A DNA stretch of 64,000 bases from Entoloma clypeatum (lineage: Eukaryota > Basidiomycota > Agaricomycetes > Agaricales > Entolomataceae): contig OY751491.1 of assembly GCA_963565915.1 (NCBI GenBank), forward strand, positions 1,984,001 to 2,048,000. Direction: 5' to 3'. The position numbers and the translations under genes are program-made. The notes below the pieces were generated by a model, which was given only the letters and a program-made list of their open reading frames with translations, was not told the origin of the DNA and did not search any database. The first letter of the stretch is position 1, and the number at the start of each line of letters is the position of its first letter. Below, piece after piece: positions 1-11,400 of this stretch.

Positions 1-2094
1 CTGGAAGAGGAGAATGGAATTTCGCGAAGACGCGTAAGGGAGTTAGAGATGGAGCTGGAATTTTGCAAACGAGATGTCGCGAGGGAACGGACCAGGGTTC
101 TCGAGCGGGAGGAGATCATCGTGCAACAACAGCGTGAGGTCAAGAAGAATACCAAGGGAAAAGCTAAAGCGACAATGAGGGACGTTAGTATGAACCTCAG
201 TGTCGACAGAGACAGGGACCGCGAGTTGATCAGAGAGCGGTATAAAGAAGCAGTCGAGGAGAAGAAAGGTTCGTCATCTGGATGTCTTCATCAAATGTAT
301 TGGCTGATTCAATTCACCGATCAGCCCTCGAATCCCTCATAACGACACTCCGTACACATTTGACCCGTCTTACCTCTGAGCTTTCGTCCCACAAGGAGCT
401 TCTGATGTCCCTCCGTGAGCTCCGAGAATCAGATGTCCGCGCATTGAAGCAGAAGAGCGAGGATATCGAAAAATTGAAGGAGGAAGTTGAGCGGCTGGCA
501 GGGGAAGTTGAAGTGCTGAGGGGGGTCGTAGAAGAAGGCCTGAAGGAGAGGCGTGGGGCTCGAGATCTAGAGGCATCCGTCAGAGAGGAAGAGGCAAATG
601 TGGGGATGTCGCATGACGCCGAAGAGAGTGAGGAAGAAGAAGAACAGGAGATGGAGATCGCCGATGAGAGAAGTATGGGTGGCCAAGAGGACCAGAGTCA
701 GCTCCGTGGGCGAGGACGGCACGAGGAGGATGAGAATGAGGGGGAGAAAGGAGAAGAGCTCCAGAACGATGAAGAACCCGAACCTTTTGATCCCGATTCA
801 ATTCAAGGATCCCCCTGCAACGAGATCGCTGGTCGTGAACAAGGCCATAGCTTCACAGATAAGACGATGAGGACGAGTCGTGCTACCCATGGATCAAGCA
901 AAGTAGCACAGTTCAGTGTCTCCGAGTTCATTGACTCCGCAGAATTCGATCGGATTTCGGCTGAGGCTGAAGAGAGGAGGTCGCAGCATTCCTCGCATCG
1001 CAGCGTGCAGTCCCGCTCGCCGTCTCCTACTCCAAGTAGACGAGCGACTGTCGAGGCCGTCAATTCGGATGACGATGATGAAGAGGGCCTACGTGCAGCG
1101 TCGCCGTTCCCGTCGCCTCGATCCACCCTTAATCCCACTTCCACCTTCAGGCGTCCTCAGAATAATAGCGTACTCAGGTCAACACTGCCCTCGCGGCCAC
1201 CGGCACCCACCCCTGTAAGAGCTCAGCAATCCACTAGCCACCCAGGAGGCCGCCGTGTCGACGAGACGCCGTTTCCCCAGATCAGGGGAACACATTTGGA
1301 GAAACTGTTTTTTTCAGCACCAGAACATGATGAGCGGACGTGCAATGTGTGTCGGAGGCGGGCGACAGGTGGCTATCAGGCGGGGAGTGGAGAGGTCGAC
1401 CCAAGCTGGATCCCGTCGAGGTTCCGGGAAGGGAATGGGCACGGGCGTGGAGTGGTCGAGGAGGATGAGGACGAAGGATTCGTGGAGGGCTCAGAGCATG
1501 AACGCGAATCCCTGAAACACAAGGGAAAGAAGGCTCAGCATGAGCGCGTGACGTTTGCGTCCCCTGTTGACGCAGGCTCAGATGCAGACCGTTGGCGGGA
1601 CCAGGCAAGGAGGGATGGCCTGCCACCTCAGACCGTCGTGGCGAGGGTTATTCGAGAACTTGAGGATGACTTCACCCATTACAAAGGGTTTGTCAGTTTT
1701 TCGTTTTTACCATTGCATGATGGTATTGACTGCGATACAGGATCTATGTCGAGCTGGCGGATCAGTATAAGATCATGGATGCAGCGTCTGACGTACTGAG
1801 GAGAAACATTTTGGCGAAGCATCTCAAAGAGGTCGTTGATATCCTGGAGCAGAAGGTAAGGATGATATGCGGCTCAAGATTAGGTGCTTTTTATTGACTT
1901 TCCCCTGCGTTTAGGGCGATCAAATTGCGTCGCTATACGACTTGCTGACTTTCAAGGATAAACCTGTTGCTGATTCTGTCGTTCCACCCTCATCAAGCAA
2001 GATGGGGACCATCTCCACAACTGCAGTTGCATCGTCCTCGGTCGGTAGGAAGGCCAGTGCGGGAGTACGGCGACAGCCAACCGCGCTTGCGTGA
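1..2094 (+). CDS. Cep57/Ppc89-like spindle pole body protein (5' partial)
   Basis: The reading frame is already open at base 1, so the start lies outside the window. Exons: <1-268, 325-1687, 1741-1855, 1915-2094 (642 codons including stop). The first part is a long charged coiled coil, followed by an acidic, Ser-rich linker. A conserved block near 1288-1365 (THLEKLFF...CNVCRRR) and the C-terminal helices (DDFTHYKGIYVELADQYK then DILEQKGDQIASLYDLLTF) match the Cep57 microtubule-binding domain. In fungi this domain occurs in Ppc89-type proteins, which anchor the spindle pole body. Splicing at 1687/1741 and 1855/1915 is what restores this domain. The family call rests on motif resemblance; the role at the spindle pole is inferred from it. 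Confidence 0.72.
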
Positions 2095-2333
2095 ACTTTG
2101 GAGATGCGCCTGGGACACATTTCCATACGAGAACTGATGCAGCACCGCTCGCTGTACGCGTTTCAAATGATTTTTCTTTCCATCCCTCCGAACATTTCAT
2201 CCGCCCCAAGACTTCAATAACATCTTGAGCATCTGTAGTCAACTCTGTCTTGATATTTAGTTTATTTGGATCTGAAGAAGATAACAAACAAGATGAGATT
2301 GAGTTCCAAAAACAGTTGTCAACTTGAAATTAC

Positions 2334-5300
2334 ATGGCTCGCAACAAGGTCCTTCTATCCTTCTCGCCACAAGACTTGAAACTAAACTAACATTGGCCAC
2401 GGTAGAAAAGGGGAGGCCGTACAGGGGGATCCCCCCGTAAGCCGAAGGACGATGAGTACAGAACCGATCTTATCGAAAAGGCTGACATGGTCAATGAACG
2501 ATTCACGGCCTACTACAAGGCTCAGAATATCGTGCCGGAAGAAGAATGGGAGACGCTGATGGACTCGCTAAGGTCGCATTTGCCGACAACGTTTCGTGTG
2601 GCTGGAAGCAGACAGTGCGTTGAAGATGTGCCATACTTACATGAACGTGCCATGACGGTTCTCAAGAATAGCCAACTCACTCAACTCGACAATCCGAGAC
2701 GTGCATGTACCCAGCCTCAGCAATGTTGTTTTCGACGGTCAACAAATTCCACCGCCCGTACAGCTCCCTTGGTTAGTCCTCATCGTGGTTTTCCTCCTAG
2801 ATCTATTTAATTCCGTCTCACAGGTATCCAGATGGCCTAGCCTGGCAATTTAATGTACCGAAGAAAGTTTTGCGCAAGTCCCCAGAGTTCAAGAAGTTCC
2901 ACTCATTTCTCGTGTTTGAGACTGAAGTGGTATGCCTTTTCCCAGAACGTCCTCCGCAAGGCGTTCCCTCATCAGATATTACTTTCTTTTCAGGGGAACA
3001 TATCTAGACAAGAGGCAGTCAGCATGTTACCTCCGTTGTTCCTGGAAGTGGAACCCCACCACAGAGTGATGGATATGTGCGCTGCTCCAGGGTCAAAAGT
3101 CAGTCCCGACTTCTCGGCGTTTTTCATAACTGAATATATACCAGACGGCCCAAATGTTGGAAGCACTCCACGCCAACGACTCTGTGACATCCACGTCCAC
3201 CCCCTCTGGATTATTACTTGCCAATGATAGCGATAACAGACGCACACATCTGCTCATTCACCAGTCCGCCCGCTTGCCCAGTCCCGCATTCATGGTTACG
3301 AACCTTGATGCGTCTAATTATCCGGTCATCAGAATTACTTCCCCCTCAACCGAGGGTCCCAAGCTGCAGCAATTGCTTTTCGACAGAATACTATGCGACG
3401 TGCCTTGTAGCGGCGACGGCACGATGCGAAAGAACATAGGCATCTGGAAGAGCTGGCACCCAATGGATGGAAATGGACTGCATGGGTAAGTTTGTTTGAC
3501 CACCGACATGATGCACATAAGTTGAACATGCATAGACTCCAACTCAGAATTCTCCAGCGGGCGATGAAGCTCTTAAAGGAAGATGGGAGGATTGTATATT
3601 CAACCTGTTCGTTAAACCCAGTTGAGAATGAAGCTGTCATTGTTGAAGCCCTCAAAACCAACCCCGGTAAATGCATGGAGGTTTTGTCCATTCGCATGAC
3701 TGAGTGAAATTCTCGACAGAGTTTCAACTCGTTGATGTCTCCGACAAGTTACCCTCCTTGCATCGCAGACCAGGATTGACCACATGGCGCCCAAGTGTCG
3801 ACCGTTCAGTGAATACTTCTTATGCGACGTACCAAGATTTTATGAACTCTGGGGATGTTAATAAAGCAAGCACGAAGCTCACGGAAGGACATTGGCCACC
3901 TCAGGATGTAGAAAGCTATAATTTGCCCCGTTGGTGAGTGTCACCTACGAATTTCTCGTTCTGCCATTTGACATCCTCAAGAAGCATGAGGATATACCCT
4001 CACCTGCAGGATTCTGGCGGGTTCTTCGTGGCCGTCCTCGAGAGGAAACCCTCTATTGATGGTCTCACCGCAAAGTATGTAAAGGGTATTAGCTTGCCAA
4101 TTGAGACTCATACATGGGACTTGCCCAGAAAGCGAGAGGCAGACGAGCTTAAAGAGCTTCCGGCTACTAATAAACCTCGATTGGCCGAGGAGGACCAAAG
4201 TATATCCGCTTGCCAATCAAGCCTTGTGGGATGGGACTCCGCCCGAAAGCGGGAGGCAGACGAACTTGAAGAACTCCCGGAAACCAAGAAACCTCGATTG
4301 ACCCAGGAGGACAAAACAACGGTGGAGGTGGAGATGGCCGATATTATTTCAGACGTTGCCGAAACCACAAAAGCAGCTGAAATAGGAACGACAGGACAAG
4401 AACAAGAACATAGCGTGGCGGGGGCATCTACTGCAAGTGTAAAAACGAGGAAGGAGACAAAAAGCAAGGATGGGGGCGGGAGCAATGTGTTCAAGGAACA
4501 TCCATATACCTTCCTCGCTCCTGATGATCCGATTTTGTTGAACTGCATGTCAGTACCGTCTTCTTGGCTCGCTTGATGGTCTGACTTATTATAATTAAAG
4601 TGAACGGCTTTCATTGAACGATAGATTTCCTGTTGCGAATGTCCTCGTTCGTAACCCAACGGGAGCCGCAGTGCGTTCGATCTACTTGGCGAATGACCTT
4701 GTCAGGGCTGTTATCCAAAACAATGATTATAGCCGCATTCGCCTGACTGCGGCTGGGACGAAGGTGTTTGCAAAGCAGGAGGGTGGTAAAGGTGTTGAGC
4801 CACAGTTTCGTGTTCTTGCTGAAGGCTTGCCCGTCGTTCTCCCATTCGTTAATCCGTCGACCATCATTACCGCCGATATTGCAACGTTGAAGACACTGAT
4901 TCAATCATATTATCCATTGATATCTTCGTTCGAAGAACCTTTCAGAGGGGTCGCTGAGGCTCGAGGTTCGCCGTCTTCCATTTGAGTGGGTATAGCGATT
5001 GACCAGATGTTTACCTGTAAAGCCGTTGGGAGTCACGTCGTTAGATTTCCGCCTGGTGAGCTAGATGGCGCAGGGCATGTCTGTTGCAGTCTCCATAGTC
5101 AAATCTGCTGATGCTTTGTCTACAGGCTTTCTCATGAAGTTGTACTTCCGATATGGAAGTCAAACGTTTCTTTGACACTGATGATGGATAAAAAAGCTAA
5201 AAGGTTCGCTGGTGATACTCTGTGATACTCGTTGCTGACTTTGAGTCTAGCGCACTGAGTCTTCGATTATTCGGGACGGATATCAGCGCTGCAGGTCGCG

Positions 5301-5416
5301 AAACTGCCCAAAAGCCCGATGAATCAGATTTTGCCACGCCAGCCGCCGAGGTCGAGGAGTTGAGTATGGATGTGATCAAGGAGAGTGAAGGCCTTGAGAA
5401 CATGGACGTTGTATAA
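2334..5416 (+). CDS. TRM4: tRNA (cytosine-5) methyltransferase Trm4/Ncl1 (NSUN2 family)
   Basis: Exons: 2334-2348, 2406-2614, 2667-2771, 2824-2929, 2994-3098, 3145-3485, 3536-3666, 3720-3933, 3985-4548, 4601-4965, 5023-5074, 5126-5203, 5251-5416, giving 816 aa. The family makes m5C in tRNA in the nucleus using AdoMet. Visible motifs are the AdoMet loop MDMCAAPGSK (exon 5), CDVPCSGDGT with one catalytic Cys (exon 6) and YSTCSLNPVENEAV with the second (exon 7). The C-terminal segment LPIWKSNVSLTLMMDKKAKS is also conserved. The start is a 5-residue first exon (MARNK) joined to the basic KRGGR stretch. Intron 11 (5075-5125) has a GC donor (GCATGT), needed to keep frame. Exon 9 carries a 39-residue tandem duplication not expected in the family. 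Length is typical for fungal Trm4. Confidence 0.9.
4090..4323 (+). repeat. 117-bp coding tandem duplication inside TRM4
   Basis: Two adjacent copies of a 117-bp unit (about 4090-4206 and 4207-4323) encode near-identical 39-residue blocks. Each contains KREADEL..ELP..KPRL, a Lys/Arg-rich stretch that looks like a nuclear localisation signal. The period is visible in the DNA as GCTTGCCAAT at 4091 and 4208 and TGGGAC at 4115 and 4232. The copies differ by substitutions, so the duplication is not very recent. Confidence 0.85.
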
Positions 5417-5826
5417 AGCAAGCTCTCGCAGACTCGTTCCCCCGCATAGCTACGACTGTCACGGTTGAAGTCAAAGTCAAAAATAACATCATGGAGCTGA
5501 AGGCTCTGTGCGGTCTAACAGTCTCGCTCTCAAGCGGGGTATATGCGATCTTGAACACCAACTCGCAACCATGCTTGTGGGTCGAGCTCATGGGGAGTGG
5601 CCATGCGACTAAGTTCACGTCCCTCCATGATGGAAGCCGGGAGTAGTGAACATTATTATTTTAAAGAATCATCGTCACAGTCGTAAGAAATCGTGAAAAG
5701 GTCGTGACAAATGAAGTGCGAACTATGATGGGATAATCTAAATTGCTGGGGAAGGACAGAGTTCGAGTTGGTATAAATATGGAAGATGCGGGCGTCGAGT
5801 GGTGGAAAGAACAAGGCAGCTTGGCC
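5417..5826. other. Convergent 3' intergenic region
   Basis: Lies between the stop of TRM4 and the stop of the small minus-strand gene. It should hold both 3' UTRs. An ATG-poor open frame (5422-5646, +) is present, but nothing in it is recognised and no splice connects it to TRM4. No RNA gene or repeat seen. Confidence 0.5.
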
Positions 5827-6387
5827 CTATGATTGAGCAAAACCCGTTGAACTTGAAGGTCGTGAATTAGCACTCTCGCTTTGGCCTCTTGGTCTGCCAT
5901 CCTGGGAGGATTTTTTCGGTGGCCGTGAAAGATCATCCTGCGACCGGGAGAAGAAGTCGTCTTCGGCCTCGTACGGTGACGAGGATGCGTTGATCTGCAG
6001 AAGGACAAAGTTGAAACAATTGTGATACAATGCAAAGAAGAGTAGGCTTACCCATTGCCCCAGGACGTCTGCCACGCGTACAGCCTCCTCCTGACTAAAC
6101 TTAACGTCCGTGCCCTTCTCTGCGTGCAGCCGCAGTAGCTCGCTCAGCGAGCGCTTATCGCGTGTTCCCGTGGTGGTGGCCAATCCCGTCATGGTAGCCG
6201 CTCTCGCCCTGCCTGGAGTGGCATCGTCATCCCCCGGAAATTGGATAGAATTACGAGGAGTGGCGGTGAGTGGCATGTGTTGGGTTGATGACTCTGAGAG
6301 AATGAGAGAACGATCCCAGTCTTCGTTTTGTGAGCCAGTAGAGTCGATGGAGAGGGTAGAGAGCGAGAAGTCGACCTCTTCAGTCAT
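5827..6387 (-). CDS. Small Ser-rich protein of unknown function
   Basis: Two exons, complement of 6052-6387 and 5827-5994, joined over a 57 nt phase-0 intron (5995-6051), giving 167 aa. Removing the intron links VADVLGQW directly to INASSSPYEAED. The N-terminus is acidic and Ser/Thr-rich; the middle (SLSELLRLHAEKGTDVKF) looks helical; the C-terminus is disordered and polar. No signal peptide or membrane segment. I do not recognise the family. The consistent intron and codon usage support a real gene. Confidence 0.6.
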   Translation of the reverse strand: MTEEVDFSLSTLSIDSTGSQNEDWDRSLILSESSTQHMPLTATPRNSIQFPGDDDATPGRARAATMTGLATTTGTRDKRSLSELLRLHAEKGTDVKFSQEEAVRVADVLGQWVSLLFFALYHNCFNFVLLQINASSSPYEAEDDFFSRSQDDLSRPPKKSSQDGRPRGQSESANSRPSSSTGFAQS

Positions 6388-6626
6388 AGATGGGAGTTGG
6401 GACGGTGAGGAGGGATTACTGCGTGGATTGCGCAGGGAGAGGATAGATTTAGATACAAAGCACAGCGAGGGGCGGACAGAACGCGTCAGGTCACGCGAAT
6501 AAACAATCCTTATCGCGTCGGCACAACAAGTGACAATAGAAAATTGTAACGGAATAGCACAGCGACATTACGATATACGAGCGCGAACAGTCCAAAGTTG
6601 TACCAAGGGAACAGTCAAAGGTCGGT

Positions 6627-8135
6627 CTAAAGCACTAATGCGACCATTCCCAACAAAATGGCAGCTCCTCCAATTCTCCATCCGGCAATTACGCCAACAG
6701 AAACAGCTGCGCTTGATTCTTGGCTGGATTTAGACGACGCTGCGGCGGAAGCTGAACGAGTGGTAGTGGTATTGGCTGAGGTGCCACCGCTGGCGGACGA
6801 GACAGGCGAAACAGCGAGTGGCAAGGCACTGACGGTATTCCATGTTCCCCCAGTGCTAGACTTTTTGTACGGAAGGTAGGAGACCTTCCCAGAAGATGAT
6901 AGCTGAACTAGCGAGTCGGTAGATGCAAAGTACGTTGCCAGGGAATCCTTGATGCTGGGGCCGGGTAGTGTTTGAGTAGTGTTCGTCTGTCAGAAATTTA
7001 AACCACAAAAGCAACAAAGGAGGGGTCGTCGTGGCTTACTTCGACGTTGATAACGTAGGTCGCCGATCCGTCGTCAGGAATGAACGCAAACTCTTGTTGG
7101 ACCTGTGCAGGAAGGGGTGAGTGGTCGGTTCCGGTCTGTCCTGGTCCTACTTACGCCACTGTCTTCAAAGAATGATGTTACTTGACCATGGGAAGCAGGG
7201 AAGTTTCCATAAGACTGTGGCTGGGGCTGAAGGAACGAAACTGAATTAATGTCTTGTCACAAGAGTGTCAATGTGATATAGGTTTAAGTACGCACAGTGG
7301 ATGACGAAAATCTTGGCACTTCCAGCGGGCACACCAGGAACGTTCAAGAAATGGACATGATTTTGCGCAAGCGCCATAACGGGTTGATAGTCTTTACCAA
7401 AGCTAGAATCCTGGACATCGTTCCACGAAAGAGCTGTCGAGTTTGCAGACTTCAAATTCCCCATGTCAAGCGAGTATATCTCGCCATGTGAGAGTGCATC
7501 TAGCGTCAATGGATAAAGGTGAGTTTGAATGTGTTATGTGAAGATTCGTAAGAAGACGAACAGAAAACGTTGGTGTCATGGTCGAGGATAGCGGAAAATG
7601 AAGAGGGATTGAATCCTTGGGTGTTGACGGCCTGAGTAGACCACGATTTTGCAGTTGCATCATAGATATATATTGAAGACGGGTTGGCATTGTCGGCGTC
7701 CAAAACATAGATTGCATTCGTGTACTGGAAATCCGGTCAGCCAACACTTGGTTGCCGTTGCTCACAACTGGCCGTACTTGGGAGAGATAACAGGTAGCAT
7801 TGGCACCATTGAAGGGACTTTGGAAGAACACGATGAGTATACTTCCTTGGATTTGTTGATATTAATTATGAGCTAGGCACTCACGGTCGGCCAGAGGTGG
7901 TTATCTCCTGTGCAGTACCTAGAAATGTTTGAACGTTAGTCGCTCACCCCCAATTGATATTCGAGACCTGACCTGATGCCCATTTGTCCTGGGTGCCAGC
8001 ATTATAATCCTTTCCGTTGAATCCGAATGCCAACAAATTCCAGTTAATGTCAAAAGCAACACAAGGGCTGCCTGCGTGTGCAACGCCGGCGAGAGAGAGC
8101 GTCAAAAGCGAAACGAGGGACGACAAATGCCGCAT
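6627..8135 (-). CDS. Secreted, probably GPI-anchored cell-surface protein
   Basis: Eight exons, complement of 7973-8135, 7885-7918, 7778-7817, 7562-7724, 7296-7499, 7155-7240, 7040-7102 and 6627-6986, giving 370 aa. The N-terminus MRHLSSLVSLLTLSLAGVAHA is a clear signal peptide. The C-terminus is a Ser/Ala/Thr-rich stalk followed by a hydrophobic tail (AAILLGMVALVL), the pattern of a GPI-attachment signal. The lumenal part has short blocks such as YTNAIYVLDADN, SIYIYDA and YALSHGEIYSLDMG that resemble blades of a beta-propeller. Splices were chosen to keep these blocks in frame. No enzymatic motif is seen; a cell-wall role is inferred from topology. A membrane-anchored form is the alternative to GPI. 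Confidence 0.72.
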
Positions 8136-8467
8136 TGTGTCAATTAGTATAGGTAGGTTAAACGAAAGTGAGAGTTGCAAAGTGCTGCTGGTTCGAATGG
8201 TAGTCTTATTTGTCGTTTCCGGGAATTCCCGGTCGTACCACACTGTACAGGGTCGTTCGCCGTGAAAAGAAGACATCTGCTTGTGCAAAGCATTGTATGG
8301 TAAAGGCATGTATTATGAGAGGGGTTCATGCTGGCGCTGTCGGTTTAAACTCGGAGTAACGATTTCCGCTCAACCACGCATGATTTGTGTTATTGATAAA
8401 TGACTGATCAAGCAGAGAAATACACGAACAGAATTATGCAAGTATAACATCTAATGATCGGCAGGGA
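8136..8467. other. Intergenic: promoter of the GPI-type gene and 3' UTR of YTA7
   Basis: 332 bp between the start of the secreted-protein gene and the stop of YTA7, both on the minus strand. No additional gene or repeat seen. Confidence 0.5.
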
Positions 8468-11400
8468 TCATGGAGCTATAGCGATCTCTGAAATAAACTC
8501 CCGCACCACTTGCAAGAGCTCTCTCACAAGCGGATCACGGTTCCACTCAGTCCGGTGTCGCCAAACGTTCCCGAGACAAGTCGCACGGAGCTGCTCAAGC
8601 TCCTCAATCGCAAGTGAATGAGTGTCGTCGCGCAGACTGCGTTGCAGCTCGCCAAGCAACTCTTCGTCCACATGGAAATCCGGCATGGGTGTGGGCGACC
8701 TCTCTACAACAATCATCGGAGTCGGCGAACGGGCAATAGTAGGCGGGTCTGGCGATTTGGAAGCATGTGCTGAAGACAAACGGGGTGGAGAAGGCGGAGG
8801 CGGTTGTTGCTGAGAAGACAAAAAAGGATTCGAAGGGTCGTCTGGCAGATTGATACGAGGTATGGAAGCTTCTCTTGGTGGTGCCGCTGCTGCTACCGGG
8901 TTGCCGGGGTTGAAGGGAAGATGCCCGCCATCAGGTGAAGGCATGGGGTTGAGGAGCATGGGATCAAAGCCCGAGGTGCGTTTCCGTGAAGGGGTCTCGT
9001 CTACCACCATCCCGAAATCGTCAATTGGGTGGGTAGGCATCTGACTAGCTTCTGTTGTCTGCGCTGACACAACATCCACCTCGAAATGCACCCTCGGTTG
9101 CGGCGGGCTCAACATGTTCAACGGGTCATTATCATCATCGTTGACAATGACCTTGGTTCGTTTGGCATCATGGTTCTCTTCCTCCGAACCAGGGGAGTCA
9201 CTACCCGCCTCGTTGGACCGTTGTCTTTTCAGGCGTCGTTCAAGTAGAACAGGGTCCGTGATGGAAAGCTCGGGTTGTTGGCCATTGTTCCGTCCACTCC
9301 TGCGGATCCCGTTGACCTGCCCATGCGGCGCGTGCTCTTCCTTACCCTGCTCCTTACCCTTCCCTCTCCCTTTCGACGACCGGGCTTCCTCCCTCCGGCG
9401 TCGTTCTCTAACAGCCATCCGCTCACACTCCAGCCTGAACTGCGGGTCAAATTCTTGTATGCTCACTTGAGCAGCGGTAAACATTGCTTGGGCTTTGTAC
9501 AGCCTATCCAGATCTTCATGGGCACGAACATTCGCATTATGCACCATCTTCCCAACATCGTCAAGGAAGTCTTGAGGTGTAAGATAACGACCTTTGAAGA
9601 GGTCGGAATGCATCTTCTCCAGGTCAACGTCGTACAGTTGGGGGAGGAGTTGCACGACGGCAACTTGCTGTTGCTGTTCAAGCTGTCGCTCTTCATAGTG
9701 TTGCACGATGCCATTTACAAGACCGTTGACAAGAGGTTGAGCATCTGTTACGATAGCGTCTGGCCCAGAGCCCTCCGTTACGTGGATGATTCCGTTGACC
9801 AGTGACTGTTCTGGGTGACTTGCAGAGGGCACAGCAGGAGGAGGGTCAACAGGCATCAAGATATCTTCCTCGAAATTGTACTCTTCCTGTATGCAGCAAA
9901 GCGAGAAGAAGAAGAAGTCAGTTCCCAGTCGCGAAAAACGAAGTCCAAGAACTGACCGTAGCACGTTTTGTAAACCTCTTGAACTTGCGCTTCAACTCCG
10001 TCAAAATTGGGCCCAGGCGGTACTTGAGCAACGCAACGAGTTTCTGATCATGTTCCTCCTGCACTGCCAACTCCGCTGTGGTAGGCTGCCGGGGCTGCAT
10101 CGGTGGGGCAATCGGCAGTTTCTCCAGCACCCTCTTCTTCCGCTTCACGCCGTCTGCGAACTGGTTCGGTAACCTGCAGACGTCCTTGAGCATAGGTTCA
10201 AAGAACTCCGCACGCTGGTGAGGCAATGGAGTAGGAAGCTCCACGCGGTTATCCTTCAAAGGGCCAAACCACGCCTTGACGTCGGACGGAAGTTCGGAAA
10301 AGTGGCCGTCAACGACGACAAGAAGGAGAATGGGATCAGTGGGTGCCAGCGTATCAAGCATGGCGCGCACTGTCGACCGGGACGTCTCTGAGACAGCAGC
10401 ACACCATCCCACGAGCGACGGAATGTATATAACAGAAGGTTGATGTCGTTTGGCTTCCACGAACAGCTGAACAATGGCGGCTTCAACGGTCTAACGATCC
10501 ACGTTAAGATCCAAACAACGCAAAAGAGCCCCATTCTTGGACTCACCCGAGTCGAATCACTCAACAAGGTGCCAAGCTCCAGACTTTGAATATGGTAGCC
10601 TTCTAGATGGTGCAATGCAGCGGCACCAATGTATCCCTGGCCCATGCCGACAGGACCATGGATGATCACTCGGGGACGGTGGATACGAAGCGTTTGCATG
10701 GCTGGATCATATGCTCGTGAGCAGTGACCTACCATAAAGACAGACATGAAACCTACATTGCGATAACATTTCCCTCTCCAGCGCCCCCTCCCCGTCGTCG
10801 TCCTCAAACATCGCCTCTTCCAATGCGGTCAATGGCTTTTCCACCGGCATAACATGTGCAATCGCACTCTTCACACATTCCACTGTCTCATTCAACAGTG
10901 GACCAAACTGAGGTGGTAAAGGTGTTGCTGCGGAGGACGTTGATCGCGCCGATGAAGGTATGATCTCTGGTAAGGAATTCAGCTCCTGTCATGGACGGAA
11001 TGGATGAACGCATACATACTCTTGATGGCAACCATGAAATCCCGCAGGCCAACAGCAATGCTCTCATGCTTTAAAAGCAGCCTGTCATTCGACTGGTAGA
11101 TTTGCGGATACCTCCTTTGAACGGCATTCAAAGCTGCCTCAGTGCACAGAGCCTAAAAAAAGGGTATGAATCATTGAAAGGCGCTGAGAAGCTGTGAACA
11201 CAACTCACCCTCAAATCAGCACCCCCATATCCCTTGGTAAGCTTCGCGAGGCCCCGCAAATTCTCGTTGATAACCACTTTTTTATCGTTCTTGTCCTCAT
11301 CTTTCTGCATCCCCTCGTCACCACATTTCGCGGCGTCCTTTTCATCCAACCCCCATCCAACCCACCCCTTTGTCATGATTCCCAAAATCTTCTCCCTTGC

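Noticed and set aside
5422..5646. Open frame after the TRM4 stop that might be an extra exon
   Set aside because: No donor in the last TRM4 exon joins it in frame, and the TRM4 C-terminus already looks complete.
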